NCBI GenBank assembly: GCA_026712715.1
Contig: JAPOPW010000023.1
Span: 161,993-225,992 of the forward strand
Source of the DNA: Immundisolibacterales bacterium
Lineage (GTDB): Bacteria; Pseudomonadota; Gammaproteobacteria; HK1
DNA: 64,000 bases
Reading direction: 5' to 3'
Shown here in pieces: positions 53,005 through 61,786 of this stretch. Under the pieces are notes generated by a model, which did not search any database, was not told the DNA's origin, and worked only from the letters and a program-made list of their open reading frames with translations. Each line of letters begins with the position of its first letter. Position 1 is the first letter of the stretch. The translations under genes and the position numbers were made by a program.

Positions 53005-54459
53005 TCACCTGACGAAGATCACCCGGGGCACGCGCGCCCGGCGCAGAACCGGCGCATCGTCCGCGCCGGCTCCCCGCCAGGAGACGGTCTCCACCACGGA
53101 CTCGTCCACCGTCGCGTCGAACCCCTCGCCGGCGAGCTGAAGGTACGCCACGACCTCGGCGAGGCCCTGCTCGAGGGGATGGAGCTCGCACACTTCCTGC
53201 AACGTGACTTGGGAGCGGTCCTGAAGGGCGCGTCGGACCCGCCGCTCGAGCTTCGCCCGGTCGACCACCACCTGGGAGAACAGGGCGGTGGCATCGATCT
53301 CGGCGTCCCCCGACTCGAGCTCGACGTTCGCGATGAGGGGCCTCGCGGGCGGACGGTACAGGGGGCGTTCCATCGGCAGGCGGATGTCGGCCGCGAGCCC
53401 CGCCTGGTGCATGAACGTGCCGGCCGGCGGCGTGTCGCGCAGCGCCAGGGCCTTGGCCTCGATCCCGTGCAGCAGTTCCATGATGCGCCGGTTCTCGAGC
53501 CACGCCCGATCGTCGAGGAACCGCCGAAGCTGCTGCGAGAGCAGGGCCACGGTACGCTGGGTGTGCTCGCCCGCTTCCAGCCAGTCGTAGTGCACGCGCC
53601 GCGTCCGCGCGTCCGGGCTCATCTCCGCGACGGGGGGCAGCTCCAGCACCCGCTCGAGGAGCCGGGTCAGCTCCTCCTGCCGGGCGCCCGACAAGAGAAA
53701 CTCCCAGAACGCACGAAAGCTCCTCCCCTGATCGGAATCCGCGATGGCGTCGCGCTCGGTCATGACGTCCTCGAGCAGCGCCCCCCGGGAGCCCTCCCAG
53801 AGCGTGATGCGCTCGCGCATCCTTCGATCGAGCGACCGGAAGTTCTGCTCGACCTCGCGAAAGTCGGCGAGAAGCTCCCGCGCCATCTGCATGAACTGCT
53901 GGAAGCGGTCCTTGAGGGCGGTATCGTCGAGCAGCGGCAGGTCGCCGGAGCGCGCGCGCTCGATCTCGGCGTCGATCGCGTCCCTTCGCCGGCGAAGCTC
54001 CGCGGCCCGTGCCTCGGGGTCGGTCTCCGTTCCCTCGCACATCTGCCGGAGCAGCTCGAACAGGGTGAGAAGCCGCGATTCGGTGCCGACAAAGCTCCGC
54101 TCGGTGAGCGACACGAGCCAGGCGATGGCCTTCTCGGCGGCGGCGGTGAGATCGAACCGGGGCTCGTCGGAGTCCTGCCGGTAGAACTTGCGGAGCCAGC
54201 CCCGTTCCGGAGCCGCCCAGTCGTTGAGGTAGTCGAGCGCGGACCTCGGAAACGCGCCCGGGCCGAGGCGTTCGCGAAGGGCGAACAGCTCGTCCTCGAG
54301 CGCTTCGGCGAGCTCGCTCTGCCCAAGCACGCGCTCGTTGGTGGCGATGAACGCACGGTGGAGGAAGCTCGCGACGAGCGGGGCGTGATCCGATCGCAGC
54401 AGGCGCCAGGCGGGATGGTGCTGCCGGAGGTTCTCGAGAATGTCGAAGTCGAATTCCAT
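53005..54459 (-). CDS. jetA: Wadjet JetA (DUF3375, kleisin-like subunit)
   Basis: 484 residues starting MEFDFDILENLRQHHPAWRLLRSDHAPLVASFLHRAF, the DUF3375 start. A long helical middle (coiled coil around 180-250) is followed by a winged-helix-type C-terminus (VTLQEVCELHPLEQGLAEVVAYLQLA). Gene order jetA-B-C-D on the minus strand defines type I Wadjet. The ATG at 54459 directly follows the TGA of the VapB-type gene, so the antitoxin and the Wadjet genes are translationally coupled. Confidence 0.86.
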   Translation of the reverse strand: MEFDFDILENLRQHHPAWRLLRSDHAPLVASFLHRAFIATNERVLGQSELAEALEDELFALRERLGPGAFPRSALDYLNDWAAPERGWLRKFYRQDSDEPRFDLTAAAEKAIAWLVSLTERSFVGTESRLLTLFELLRQMCEGTETDPEARAAELRRRRDAIDAEIERARSGDLPLLDDTALKDRFQQFMQMARELLADFREVEQNFRSLDRRMRERITLWEGSRGALLEDVMTERDAIADSDQGRSFRAFWEFLLSGARQEELTRLLERVLELPPVAEMSPDARTRRVHYDWLEAGEHTQRTVALLSQQLRRFLDDRAWLENRRIMELLHGIEAKALALRDTPPAGTFMHQAGLAADIRLPMERPLYRPPARPLIANVELESGDAEIDATALFSQVVVDRAKLERRVRRALQDRSQVTLQEVCELHPLEQGLAEVVAYLQLAGEGFDATVDESVVETVSWRGAGADDAPVLRRARVPRVIFVR

Positions 54460-54672
54460 TCAACGAGTTGGCCCGGATGGTCCGACCCGCCTCGGTTCGT
54501 CCGGATCGTCCGTCCACCGCAGCTTGCCGCGCAATCCACGGACCTCCTCCTGCTCCTTGAGCCGGACGAGCGCGGCCAGGCCGAGTTCGACAACCTCGCG
54601 TTTGGTCCTTGCGCCGGTGGCGCGCATCGCGCGCGCGAGAAGGTCATCGTCAATGACGATGTTCGTGCGCAT
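54460..54672 (-). CDS. vapB: Solitary VapB-type (DUF2191) antitoxin at the head of the Wadjet operon
   Basis: 70 residues: MRTNIVIDDDLLARAMRATG, KREVVELGLAALVRLKEQEEVR and the closing GKLRWTDDPDEPRR, the usual VapB/DUF2191 layout of ribbon-helix-helix plus toxin-binding tail. No PIN-domain gene is beside it; the next gene, abutting without a base between, is jetA. A weak dyad gtgtat/atacgc (54694-54699, 54714-54719) upstream of its start could be its operator. Either a decayed TA pair that lost vapC or a repressor recruited to control jetABCD. Confidence 0.75.
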   Translation of the reverse strand: MRTNIVIDDDLLARAMRATGARTKREVVELGLAALVRLKEQEEVRGLRGKLRWTDDPDEPRRVGPSGPTR

Positions 54673-54790
54673 TGGAACGGGCTCTCACCGAATGTGTATT
54701 GAACGGAGCAAGGATACGCCTGATCGGAGAGAAGGCAGAGGATGGAGATGGGCCAGAAACCCGGGTTCGGGATTGTGTGCGCATAGTGCT

Positions 54791-54804
54791 TGTGGTATAC
54801 CACA
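54791..54804. promoter_or_regulatory. 14-bp perfect palindrome, candidate GntR/FCD operator
   Basis: TGTGGTATACCACA is its own reverse complement and sits 101 bases upstream of the GntR gene in the space divergent to the Wadjet operon. FCD-type GntR regulators generally bind TGGTxxxxACCA/GTATAC-type dyads, so it fits the adjacent regulator as an autoregulatory and pathway operator. Confidence 0.55.
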
Positions 54805-54904
54805 CACCACATTCCAAAATCGGTGTTTCGGCTCTCATCCAGCCACCCTGGCCATCGGCCGGGCGGCGAGACGAAAGCGAGAAGCAGCGAAGACCGGTTG
54901 CCCC

Positions 54905-55597
54905 ATGCCCTCCGCCGCCGCCATCGAGCTTCGCCCCGTCGAGGAGTCCTTCGCCTTGCGGGATCGAATCTACCGCGAGCTTCGCGCCGCGATTCTCGAG
55001 GTGGACGTGTACGGGGACCGGGGCGAGCACCGCCTCGACGAGCGCCAGCTCAGCCGTCAGCTCGCGGTGAGCCGCACCCCGGTCCGCGAGGCCTTGCAAC
55101 GGCTCGAGCACGAGGGGCTCGTCGTCTCCTTCCCGCGCCGCGGCACCTTCGTTGCCCGCAAGACCAAGCGGGAGATCATCGAGACGATCACCGCGTGGGC
55201 GGCCCTTGAGAGCATGGCCGCACGCCTTGCCACCCTGCACGGCTCGGACGAGGAGATCCGCCGGCTCCGCGAGATGTCCGGCGAGTTCGCGGAGGGGCAG
55301 GTCGAGGCGCGGATCGACGAGTACTCCGAGACGAACCTGCGCTTCCACCAGGCGATCCTCCGGATGGGGAAGAGCCAGGTGCTCGACCGGCTCGCGGACA
55401 ACCTGCTCCTGCACATGCGCTCCATCCGCAAGCACACTATCGGCGAGCGCGACCGGGCGGAGCGCTCGATCATCGACCACATGCACATCATCGAGGCCCT
55501 CGAATCGCGCGACACCGAGCGCGCCGAGCACCTCGTCCGCCAGCACAGCCTCGACCTCGCCGCCCACGTCGAAGCGCACGTGGACTGGCTGGACTGA
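54905..55597 (+). CDS. GntR-family transcriptional regulator with FCD domain
   Basis: 230 residues. N-terminal GntR winged helix (about 18-85: LRDRIYRELRAAILEV...RQLSRQLAVSRTPVREALQRLEHEGLVVSFPRRGTFVA) and C-terminal FCD effector domain, with the metal-binding residues in NLRFHQAIL (about 140) and the DHMHIIEALESRD region. It precedes the ThDP lyase by 60 bases in the same direction and should control the formyl-CoA/oxalate genes. A 14-bp palindrome upstream is the likely operator. Confidence 0.83.
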   Translation: MPSAAAIELRPVEESFALRDRIYRELRAAILEVDVYGDRGEHRLDERQLSRQLAVSRTPVREALQRLEHEGLVVSFPRRGTFVARKTKREIIETITAWAALESMAARLATLHGSDEEIRRLREMSGEFAEGQVEARIDEYSETNLRFHQAILRMGKSQVLDRLADNLLLHMRSIRKHTIGERDRAERSIIDHMHIIEALESRDTERAEHLVRQHSLDLAAHVEAHVDWLD

Positions 55598-55657
55598 CCC
55601 GATCACGTTCATCGAAAGACCCGACCCGACAACCGGATTCAGAACAAGGAGAGCCCC

Positions 55658-57412
55658 ATGGCCGCAGCAGCGCCTGCAACTGCCACCGCGAAAGACACCG
55701 CCTCCGACACCCTCGTCGTCAAGGACCGCAGCGGCGACGTCGTATCGGGGGGGCATCTCGTCGCCCGCGCCCTCCGGGGCGAGGGAGTGGACACCGTCTT
55801 CACCCTGTGCGGCGGCCACATCATCGACATCTACGACGGGTGCATCGACGAGGGCATCCGGATCGTGGACGTCCGCCACGAGCAGGTCGCGGCCCACGCG
55901 GCGGACGGCTACGCCCGCCAGACCGGGCGCCTCGGGTGCGTGGTCACGACGGCCGGGCCCGGCTTCACGAACGCGATGACCGGCATCGCGACCGCGTTCC
56001 GCTCGGAGAGCCCGGTGCTCCACATCGGCGGCCAGGGCGCCCTCAGCCAGCACAAGATGGGCTCGCTCCAGGACCTGCCGCACGTCGACATCGCCGCTCC
56101 CATCACCAAGTTCTCGGCATCGGTGCCGTCGACCGAGCGCATCGCGGACATGGTGTCGATGGCTGCGCGCGAGTGCTTCGCGGGCGCCCCCGGGCCGAGC
56201 TACCTCGAGATCCCGCGCGACGTGCTCGACCGCGAGGTGTCGGCGGAGGCGGCGGTGATTCCCGAGCCCGGGCGGTATCGGGCGTCGTCGAAGTCGATCG
56301 GCGACCCGGCCGACGTCGAGCGCCTCGCCGACCTCCTCGTCAGGAGCGAGCGCCCCGCCATCCTCCTCGGGACGCAGGTGTGGACCGCGCGCGGGCACGA
56401 GGACGCCCTTCGCCTCGTCCGCGAGCTCGACATCCCCGCCTACTTCAACGGCTCGGGGCGCGGACTCCTCCCGCCCGGCGACCCGCACTATTTCCACCGC
56501 ACGCGCGGCGACGCGTTCAAGGAGGCGGACGTCATCGTCATCGTCGGCACCCCGTTCGATTTCCGCATGGGCTACGGGAAGCGCCTCCGGAACGATGCGG
56601 CGGTGGTCCAGATCGACCTCGACTACCGGACGGTCGGAAAGAACCGGGACGTGACCCTGGGGCTCGTCGGCGATCCCGGGGCGATCCTCGGGGCGGTGGC
56701 GGATGCGGCGACGGCGAGCGGCGGGGCGGGCGGCAACCGCCGCAAGGCGTGGCTCGAGCAGCTCCGGGCGCTCGAGGTCGAGAAGACCGAGAAGCTGATG
56801 CCCCTCTTCCGCTCCGACAAGTCCCCGATCCACCCGTATCGGGTCGCGTGGGAGCTCAACGAGTTCCTGACCGAGGACACCGTCTACATCGGGGACGGCG
56901 GCGACGTTGTCACCATCAGCGCCCAGGCCGTGCAGCCGCGGAGCCCCGGCAACTGGATGGACCCGGGCGCCCTCGGTTCGCTCGGAGTCGGTACCGGCTT
57001 CGCGCTTGCCACGGGGCTCGCCCACCCGGACAAGGAGGTCCTCTGCTACTACGGCGACGGCTCCTTCGGCATGACCGCCTTCGACATGGAGACCGCGAAC
57101 CGCTTCGGCGCCCCCTACATCGCGGTCATCGGCAACAATTCGGCGATGAACCAGATCCGCTACGGCCAGATCACCAAGTACGGCGAGGAGCGGGGCGGGG
57201 TCGGGAACCTGCTCGGCGACGTCCCGTTCTCGAAGTTCGCGCAGATGCTGGGCGGGCACGGCGAGGAGGTGCACGAGGCGGGCGAGATCGGCCCGGCGCT
57301 TCAGCGCGCGCGCGAGGCGGTCCGTTCGTCGGGCAAGTCGGCGGTGGTCAACATCTGGGTGGACCCGAAGGAGTACGCCCCGGGGACCCGCCGCCAGACG
57401 ATGTACAAGTAG
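55658..57412 (+). CDS. ThDP-dependent lyase, probable oxalyl-CoA decarboxylase or 2-hydroxyacyl-CoA lyase
   Basis: 584 residues with RBS aaggag. ThDP enzyme layout: N-terminal PYR domain with the activating Glu in VDVRHEQVAAHAADGYAR, middle domain, C-terminal PP domain with YGDGSFGMTAFDMETANRF and VIGNN (GDG...NN cofactor motif). It looks closer to acetolactate-synthase/2-hydroxyacyl-CoA lyase-like proteins than to the E. coli YfdU type of oxalyl-CoA decarboxylase. Setting (CoA-transferase, formyl-handling genes) says it should release formyl-CoA from an oxalyl- or 2-hydroxyacyl-CoA. Acetolactate synthase is less likely, as no small subunit is present. Confidence 0.75.
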   Translation: MAAAAPATATAKDTASDTLVVKDRSGDVVSGGHLVARALRGEGVDTVFTLCGGHIIDIYDGCIDEGIRIVDVRHEQVAAHAADGYARQTGRLGCVVTTAGPGFTNAMTGIATAFRSESPVLHIGGQGALSQHKMGSLQDLPHVDIAAPITKFSASVPSTERIADMVSMAARECFAGAPGPSYLEIPRDVLDREVSAEAAVIPEPGRYRASSKSIGDPADVERLADLLVRSERPAILLGTQVWTARGHEDALRLVRELDIPAYFNGSGRGLLPPGDPHYFHRTRGDAFKEADVIVIVGTPFDFRMGYGKRLRNDAAVVQIDLDYRTVGKNRDVTLGLVGDPGAILGAVADAATASGGAGGNRRKAWLEQLRALEVEKTEKLMPLFRSDKSPIHPYRVAWELNEFLTEDTVYIGDGGDVVTISAQAVQPRSPGNWMDPGALGSLGVGTGFALATGLAHPDKEVLCYYGDGSFGMTAFDMETANRFGAPYIAVIGNNSAMNQIRYGQITKYGEERGGVGNLLGDVPFSKFAQMLGGHGEEVHEAGEIGPALQRAREAVRSSGKSAVVNIWVDPKEYAPGTRRQTMYK

Positions 57413-57560
57413 GCGAAGAGCACGCGCGACAGGAAAAGCGCGAGGAGAGCGGAACGCGGGGCGGGAGGCGCGTTGCGGCCCGGCGTCCATGGCGGCTCCA
57501 CCGGCCGTGCGATGCGGCGGCGGCCCGCGCTCCGACCAGGAAGCGAGAGAGGACACGACC

Positions 57561-58829
57561 ATGAACCAGGCACTGGCGGGGATCCGGATCCTCGACATGA
57601 CCCACGTGCAGGCAGGCCCGAGCTGCAGCCAGCTCATGGGCTTTCTCGGGGCGGACGTCATCAAGCTCGAGCCACCGACCGGGGACGTGACCCGCGGGCA
57701 GCTCCGCGACGTCGAGAGCGCGGACAGCCTCTACTTCACGATGCTCAACTGCAACAAGCGCTCCATCACCGTGAACCTCAAGAACCCGGAGGGGAAGGAG
57801 GTGTTCACGGGGCTTCTCACCGAGTGCGACGTGGTGATGGAGAACTTCGGTCCGGGGGTGCTCGAGCGCCTCGGCTTCGGCTGGGAACGGGTGCACGAGA
57901 TCAACCCGCGCATCGTGATGGCCTCGGTCAAGGGCTTCGGGAGCGCCGGCCCCTACGCGGACTACAAGGCGTACGAGAACGTCGCCCAGGCGATGGGGGG
58001 ATCGATGAGCACGACCGGCGATCCGGACGGCGCGCCGTTCGTGACCGGCGCGCAGATCGGCGATTCGGGGACCGGCGTGCACCTCATGGCCGGGATCCTC
58101 GCGGCGCTGCTGCAGCGGGAGAAGACGGGGCGCGGCCAGTTCGTCGAGTGCGCGATGATGGACTGCGTGATGAACCTCGCAAGGGTCAAGTTCCGCGACC
58201 ACCAGCGGGTGGCGCGCGGGCCGCTCGCCGAGTACTCGCGCCAGGAGTTCGCGGACTTCACCCCGCGGGCCGGCAACGACTCGGGGGGCGGGCAGCTCGG
58301 GAACGCGATCCCCTGCAAGCCGGGCGGGCCGAACGACTGGATCTACGTGGTGGTGCAGGAGCACGTGTGGAACGCGCTCGCGACCCGGGTGGGGGGCGAG
58401 GACTTCGCCGCCGATCCGCGCTTCGCGGACATCGCCAGCCGGCGCGCGAACCAGGGCGAGGTGTGGCGCCGGCTCGGGGAGTTCGCGGCTGAATACACGA
58501 AGTGGGAGATGCGCGACATACTGAACGAGCTGAACGTGCCGTGCGGGCCGATCATGAGCACCGCGGACCTGGTGGATGACGAGCACGTGCGCCTTCGCGA
58601 GATGGTGGTCGAGGTGCCGCACCCGGAGCGGGGGGACTTCCTCAATGTCGGCTGTCCCATCAAGCTCTCTGACTCGCCGCCCGAGATCCGGCGCTCGCCG
58701 CTCCTCGGCGAGCACACGGACGAGCTGTTGAGCGAGATCCTCGGCTACGATCAGGGCCGGATCGACGAGGCGCGGGCGGCGGGCGCGTTCACGCGGACGC
58801 CCCGGCCGGCCGCCGCCGCCGCGGACTGA
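57561..58829 (+). CDS. frc: Formyl-CoA:oxalate CoA-transferase (type III CoA-transferase, CaiB/Frc family)
   Basis: 422 residues. Frc features: LDMTHVQAGPSCSQLMGFLGADVIKLE, ADSLYFTMLNCNKRSITVNLKNPEGKE, the catalytic Asp168 in AQIGDSGTG, the glycine loop DSGGGQLGN and a C-terminal PLLGEHTDELLSEILG. All match the characterised formyl-CoA transferases closely. It moves CoA from formyl-CoA to oxalate, releasing formate and oxalyl-CoA, the substrate of the adjacent lyase. Start ATG 57561 with gagagga upstream. Confidence 0.83.
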   Translation: MNQALAGIRILDMTHVQAGPSCSQLMGFLGADVIKLEPPTGDVTRGQLRDVESADSLYFTMLNCNKRSITVNLKNPEGKEVFTGLLTECDVVMENFGPGVLERLGFGWERVHEINPRIVMASVKGFGSAGPYADYKAYENVAQAMGGSMSTTGDPDGAPFVTGAQIGDSGTGVHLMAGILAALLQREKTGRGQFVECAMMDCVMNLARVKFRDHQRVARGPLAEYSRQEFADFTPRAGNDSGGGQLGNAIPCKPGGPNDWIYVVVQEHVWNALATRVGGEDFAADPRFADIASRRANQGEVWRRLGEFAAEYTKWEMRDILNELNVPCGPIMSTADLVDDEHVRLREMVVEVPHPERGDFLNVGCPIKLSDSPPEIRRSPLLGEHTDELLSEILGYDQGRIDEARAAGAFTRTPRPAAAAAD

Positions 58830-59075
58830 CGGCGCGGCGCGCGCGGGCGGATCCGGCCGGACGGGACGGGCCCGAGCCGCCCGCCGCTTCGCACCGGGTC
58901 GCGGTGCAGGCTGGAAACGACGCGAACGCGCGGCGCGACAGCGGCGGTACGGGCTGACCCCGGCTGTCGCGATGCAAACCGGCGTCACGGAACGCCCGGA
59001 ACGCCCGGGGCGCGTGAAACGCCGAGAATCGAACCCGACAGGGCCAAGGCCAACGAGCCAAAGGAACACCGAACC

Positions 59076-60029
59076 ATGCGAATCATCGTCAACGGACAAC
59101 AGGCGTTCGGGCGCGCGGTGCTGGAAGCGCTGCTCGACCGCGGCGAGAACGTGGTGGGGGTCTACACCGCCCCGGACCGCGAAGGCCGGCCGCCCGATCC
59201 CCTGAAGGCGTGCGCGATTGAGCGCGGGATCCCCGTGTTCCAGCCGAAGTCCTTCCGCCGCCCCGAGGTGTGGGAGGAGATGCGCGGGCTCGAGCCCGAT
59301 CTCGGGGTGATGGCCTACGTGACCCTCTTCGTGCCCGAGGAGGCGCTCAACGTGCCGAAGCTAGGGACCATCCAGTACCACCCCTCGCTCCTTCCCATGC
59401 ACAAGGGGCCGAGCTCCATCAACTGGCCGATCATCTTCGGCGCGGAGAAGACCGGGCTCAGCATCTTCTGGCCCGACAACGGCCTCGACACCGGGCCGAT
59501 CCTCCTCCAGAAGGAGGTCGAGATCGGGTCGGACGACACCCTCGGCAGCATCTACTTCAATCACCTCTTCCCGATGGGGGTGGAGGCGATGCTGGAGGGC
59601 GTGGACCTGGTGCGCGACGGGAACGCGCCCAAGGAGGCGCAGGATCCGGACGCGGGCTCCTACGAAGGCTGGTGCCGGGCGGAGAACGCAGGCATAGACT
59701 GGACGAAGCCGGCGGCCGAGGTCTACAACCTCATCCGCGGCACCAACCCGCAGCCGGGGGCATGGACCGTGCACGGCGGGAAGAAGATCCAGATCTTCGA
59801 CAGCCGGCGCGTCGACGGTGACGGGGGCGGAGGCGGAGGCGGAGGCGCGCCCGGCGAAGTGACCGCGGTGGACGGCGAAGGCTTCGTCGTCGCGGCGGGG
59901 TCCGGGGGCGGCATCCGCGTCGAACGGGTCCGCCCGGCGGGCGAAGGCAAGGTGGGGGCCGGCGAGTTCGCGGCGGCCGCGGGACTCAAGACAGGCGATC
60001 GGTTCGAATCGGCAGGAGCGGGCGAATGA
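59076..60029 (+). CDS. Stand-alone 10-formyl-THF hydrolase/formyltransferase-like protein (FDH N-domain type)
   Basis: 317 residues with aagga RBS. The fold is that of the hydrolase domain of 10-formyltetrahydrofolate dehydrogenase and of methionyl-tRNA formyltransferase: [39 protein letters not shown] with catalytic His102, and [19 protein letters not shown] with Asp138. The Asn of the tRNA formyltransferase Asn-His-Asp triad is Gln100; the hydrolase domain has Ile there (from memory). The C-terminal domain is joined by an eight-Gly stretch (about 250-257). Its stop overlaps the fhs start. It may hydrolyse 10-formyl-THF or move a formyl group to or from THF. Confidence 0.75.
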   Translation: MRIIVNGQQAFGRAVLEALLDRGENVVGVYTAPDREGRPPDPLKACAIERGIPVFQPKSFRRPEVWEEMRGLEPDLGVMAYVTLFVPEEALNVPKLGTIQYHPSLLPMHKGPSSINWPIIFGAEKTGLSIFWPDNGLDTGPILLQKEVEIGSDDTLGSIYFNHLFPMGVEAMLEGVDLVRDGNAPKEAQDPDAGSYEGWCRAENAGIDWTKPAAEVYNLIRGTNPQPGAWTVHGGKKIQIFDSRRVDGDGGGGGGGGAPGEVTAVDGEGFVVAAGSGGGIRVERVRPAGEGKVGAGEFAAAAGLKTGDRFESAGAGE

Positions 60030-61714
60030 GCGACAAGGGCGAAGTACGAAGCGACATCGAGATTGCCCGCGCGGCGAGCACCTTGCCCGTAGGCGAGATC
60101 GGGGCGAAGCTCGACATCCCGAGCGAGCATCTTTTCCCCTACGGCCACGACAAGGCCAAGATCGGGTTCGACTACCTCGACTCGCTCGCCGACCGCCCGG
60201 ACGGCAAGCTCATCCTCGTGACCGCGATCACTCCGACCCCGGCGGGGGAGGGCAAGACCACGACCACCGTGGGTCTCGGCGACGGCCTCAACCGCATCGG
60301 CAAGCGCACGGCCATCTGCCTGAGAGAGCCGAGCCTCGGTCCCTGCTTCGGGATCAAGGGCGGCGCGGCGGGCGGGGGTTACGCCCAGGTCGTGCCGATG
60401 GAGAGCATCAACCTCCACTTCACCGGCGACTTCCACGCCATCGGGGCCGCCCACAACCTGCTCTCGGCCATGGTCGACAACCACATCCATTGGGGGAACG
60501 CGCTCGGGATCGACGCGCGGCGCGCCACCTGGGGGCGGGTCGTGGACATGAACGACCGTGCCCTGCGGAACGTCTCGATCGCGCTCGGCGGGGTCGGGAA
60601 CGGGTACCCGCGCCAGTCGGGCTTCGACATCACCGTCGCGTCCGAGGTGATGGCGATCTTCTGCCTCGCCGAAGGGCTTTCGGATCTTGAGCGCCGGCTG
60701 GGCAACATCGTGGTCGGGCAGACGCGCGAGCGCGAGGCCCGTTACTCGCGCGAGCTCGAGGCGGACGGCGCGATGACCGTGCTCCTCAAGGACGCGCTCA
60801 TGCCGAACCTCGTCCAGACTCTCGAGAACAATCCCGCGTTCATCCACGGCGGACCGTTCGCGAACATCGCCCACGGCTGCAACTCGGTGATGGCGACCCG
60901 GGCCGGGCTCAAGCTCGCCGACTACGTGGTGACCGAGGCCGGCTTCGGCGCGGATCTCGGCGCCGAGAAATTCTTCGACATCAAGTGCCGCAAGGCAGGC
61001 TTGCGGCCGGACGCGGCGGTGGTGGTCGCGACCATCCGCGCCCTCAAGATGCACGGCGGGGTCGCCCTCGGCGACCTCGGCTCCGAGAACGTCGAGGCGG
61101 TACGGGCCGGGCTCGCGAACCTCGGCCGCCACCTTGACAACATCGCCCGCTTCGGCGTGCCCGCGGTGGTCGGCATCAACCGCTTCACGGCAGACACCGA
61201 CACCGAGCTCGACGCGGTGCGCGAGTACTGCGAGGGGCGCGGCGCGGTCGCCATCGAGTGCACCCACTGGGCGAACGGAAGCGCCGGCACCGAGGCGCTC
61301 GCGCACAAGGTCGTCGAGGTGATCGACAGCGGCACGGCCGACTTCCGCCCCCTCTATCCGGACGACATGGGCCTCTGGGAGAAGATCGAGACCATCGCCC
61401 GCAACATCTACGGCGCGGCCGAGGTGACCGTCCCCGCGACCGTCAAGAACCAGATCGCGAAGTTCGAGGCGGACGGCTTCGGCCACTACCCGGTCTGCAT
61501 GGCGAAGACCCAGTACAGCTTCTCGACCGACCCCAACGCCAAGGGCGCCCCCTCCGGCCACTCGATCCCCGTGCGCGAGGTGCGCCTCTCGTCCGGCGCC
61601 GAGTTCATCGTCGCCATCTGCGGCGACATGATGACCATGCCCGGCCTCCCCCGCGTCCCCGCCGCCAACAGCATCCGTCTCAACCCGGCGGGCGAAGTCG
61701 AGGGCCTGTTCTGA
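60026..61714 (+). CDS. fhs: Formate-tetrahydrofolate ligase
   Basis: 562 residues starting inside the previous stop (ATGA). P-loop [10 protein letters not shown] at residues 71-80, [23 protein letters not shown] and LTGDFHAI-type [17 protein letters not shown], and the C-terminal DMMTMPGLP are all fixed features of Fhs. It makes 10-formyl-THF from formate, THF and ATP. Paired with Frc and the lyase, it captures formate from oxalate into C1 metabolism. Confidence 0.9.
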   Translation: MSDKGEVRSDIEIARAASTLPVGEIGAKLDIPSEHLFPYGHDKAKIGFDYLDSLADRPDGKLILVTAITPTPAGEGKTTTTVGLGDGLNRIGKRTAICLREPSLGPCFGIKGGAAGGGYAQVVPMESINLHFTGDFHAIGAAHNLLSAMVDNHIHWGNALGIDARRATWGRVVDMNDRALRNVSIALGGVGNGYPRQSGFDITVASEVMAIFCLAEGLSDLERRLGNIVVGQTREREARYSRELEADGAMTVLLKDALMPNLVQTLENNPAFIHGGPFANIAHGCNSVMATRAGLKLADYVVTEAGFGADLGAEKFFDIKCRKAGLRPDAAVVVATIRALKMHGGVALGDLGSENVEAVRAGLANLGRHLDNIARFGVPAVVGINRFTADTDTELDAVREYCEGRGAVAIECTHWANGSAGTEALAHKVVEVIDSGTADFRPLYPDDMGLWEKIETIARNIYGAAEVTVPATVKNQIAKFEADGFGHYPVCMAKTQYSFSTDPNAKGAPSGHSIPVREVRLSSGAEFIVAICGDMMTMPGLPRVPAANSIRLNPAGEVEGLF

Positions 61715-61786
61715 CGATGGGTGGCCCGTCGAGAGGAGTCACGCCGACATCAGTCGGCTGGTGGCTCTGGTCGAGGAGGGCAAGCC

